The translations under genes were made by a program, and so were the position numbers. A stretch of DNA of 25,214 bases from Gammaproteobacteria bacterium (GTDB lineage Bacteria; Pseudomonadota; Gammaproteobacteria; Pseudomonadales; Halomonadaceae): positions 3,416-28,629 of the forward strand of contig JAMCZP010000331.1 in assembly GCA_023485185.1 (NCBI GenBank), written 5' to 3'. Positions 24,017-25,214 of the stretch are shown here, one piece after another. Below the pieces are notes generated by a model that saw only the letters and a program-made list of their open reading frames with translations, was not told the origin of the DNA and ran no database searches. Numbering within the stretch: position 1 is the stretch's first letter; the number at the start of each line of letters is the position of its first letter.

Positions 24017-25214
24017 ATGGTCTTCGAAAAAAATGCAGTCATACCCACTCTCCTCACGATCTATACAACGCCGACCTGCCCAGATTGCCACGCCCTAAAG
24101 GCATGGCTCCATCGCGAAGGCATCCTCTACGACGAACGCAATCTGACCGAGCAGGCCGTCATGCAGGAGGCGCTGGATCGCTACGGCGTGCGGGTTGCTC
24201 CGATTACCGCCGGAGAAGGCTGGTTCACTTACGGTAGTTTCGCAAAGCAGAAACCCGAGATCGAAGCAGTACTTCAGGCGCGGGCGCGAGTCATCACACA
24301 AAATGAAGCAACCCCCTCCCCCTCAAGCAAGGTTTGGATACAACAAGCGAACCGAACCATTCCGGTTCTCACAACCCAGACCGTTTTGGACGCAGCGCTC
24401 GAACAAGGTATCGACTATCCGCATGGATGCCGATCTGGACGCTGTGGCACTTGTAAGTCGCGTCTGATCGACGGCAAGGTCGATTTTCTGGAACATAGCC
24501 GTTTCGCGCTCACAGATACAGAGAAGGCGCAGGGGCTGATCCTTGCCTGCTGCTCGATCCCGACAACGGATGTGATTGTCGCGTGGCTTGGCGGCGACGA
24601 GGAGTTCCCATCCCATCCACACCGCCGTCTAAACTGTCGAGTGACCGCGATCGGGGACGCTACACACGACATCAAGGATATCCGGCTCGCTATCGACGGC
24701 GGCGAACCACTCGCTTTTACCGCAGGCCAATACGCTCGGCTTACCTTCCCGGGCGCTCCCTCCCGAGATTATTCCATGGCGTGCCAGCCCGGCGATAGAG
24801 AACTCGAATTCCATATCCGCCAGGTGCCGGGTGGGGTCGCAACCCAGCGCATCCATGCGCAGTTGAAGGTCGGTGATCCGGTAATGGTCGAAGGGCCATT
24901 CGGCTCTTCCTACCTGCGCGAGCAGCATGCAGGGCCGATCCTTTGCGTCGCCGGTGGCTCGGGCCTTGCGCCGATCAAAGGGATTGTAGAGACGGCAATC
25001 GCAAGCGGTATGAAGCAACCTATCCATGTTTATTTCGGTGCACGCAGCGTCCGCGATCTCTATCTCGTAGACCATTTTGAGAGTCTAGCGGAACGGCACC
25101 CCAACCTCGCTTTCACCCCCGTCCTTTCCTATGCTTCTTTGGATGCCGATGCCCCTTGGCGCACAGGCCTCGTGACCGATGTCATTGCCACGGATCTGGA
25201 GGATTTCGACGGCT
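24017..25214 (+). CDS. Glutaredoxin-[2Fe-2S] ferredoxin-FAD/NAD reductase fusion (partial, runs off the edge)
   Basis: The frame is open from ATG 24017 to the window end, at least 399 codons without a stop. Three modules are seen. Residues 8-88: a glutaredoxin/NrdH-like fold with the redox motif CPDC (21-24) and the cis-Pro region VRVAPIT (58-64). Residues 105-195: a plant-type ferredoxin with C138-x4-C143-x2-C146 (HGCRSGRCGTC) and the fourth ligand in LACC (178-179). Residues 200 onward: a ferredoxin-reductase FAD domain with RDYS (250-253) and an NAD(P)-binding start GGSGLAP (313-319). Electrons could flow NAD(P)H to FAD to the cluster to the dithiol. GGAGG is 5 bases before the start. It follows copA by 71 bases and may share its copper-induced promoter. 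Substrate unknown. Confidence 0.85.
   Translation, partial: MVFEKNAVIPTLLTIYTTPTCPDCHALKAWLHREGILYDERNLTEQAVMQEALDRYGVRVAPITAGEGWFTYGSFAKQKPEIEAVLQARARVITQNEATPSPSSKVWIQQANRTIPVLTTQTVLDAALEQGIDYPHGCRSGRCGTCKSRLIDGKVDFLEHSRFALTDTEKAQGLILACCSIPTTDVIVAWLGGDEEFPSHPHRRLNCRVTAIGDATHDIKDIRLAIDGGEPLAFTAGQYARLTFPGAPSRDYSMACQPGDRELEFHIRQVPGGVATQRIHAQLKVGDPVMVEGPFGSSYLREQHAGPILCVAGGSGLAPIKGIVETAIASGMKQPIHVYFGARSVRDLYLVDHFESLAERHPNLAFTPVLSYASLDADAPWRTGLVTDVIATDLEDFDG

Noticed and set aside
24095..25075. Several minus-strand open frames opposite the redox fusion gene
   Set aside because: The plus-strand frame carries clear domain motifs throughout; the opposite frames have no recognisable domains or start signals.

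Overview
The window looks like a chromosomal segment of a halophilic gammaproteobacterium of the Halomonas/Vreelandella type. This rests on gene order and protein style: a ypjD-corB pair, a minCDE operon, sbcB, a pitrilysin, a very long DUF349 protein and a PHB-type acetoacetyl-CoA reductase. No database search was possible.

Bases 1-14970 are dense, ordinary backbone. After the tail of an unidentified gene and a terminator come ypjD (cytochrome c assembly-like membrane protein) and corB (CNNM/CorC-type transporter, TTG start). A minus-strand pair follows: a TetR-family regulator overlapping a PlsC-type acyltransferase. Divergent from it is a SRAP/YedK homologue whose four active-site residues all appear replaced, stop-start coupled (TAATG) to a secreted M16 protease. 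Next on the minus strand are sbcB and minC-minD-minE, then a 938-residue HEAT/DUF349 coiled-coil protein divergent from minC, and phaB.

At 15241-15317 lies an initiator tRNA-fMet with its own promoter and a strong terminator. It marks the left end of an integrated element: a Cro-type repressor, an operator-rich intergenic region, an excisionase-like HTH protein, a tyrosine recombinase, an OB-fold/HD-domain protein and a BPSL0761-like small protein. The last four face the same way, and the first three of these overlap. The element's right end is not seen in the window.

From 18750 the element is scarred by insertion sequences: an IS3-family remnant, then a decayed IS110-family element (one frameshift, two nonsense codons) with a structured non-coding end that may be a fossil bridge RNA, then a truncated unknown gene and a decayed TolC/OprM-type outer-membrane efflux gene. 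Beyond this debris is a metal-response block with more G/C-ending codons: a near-perfect CueR-type promoter, copA (two N-terminal metal-binding domains), and a reading frame open to the window edge encoding a glutaredoxin + plant-type [2Fe-2S] ferredoxin + FAD/NAD(P) reductase fusion. The copA-fusion pair was probably acquired as one copper/thiol stress module. The fusion and the apparently dead SRAP protein are the two most unusual genes.
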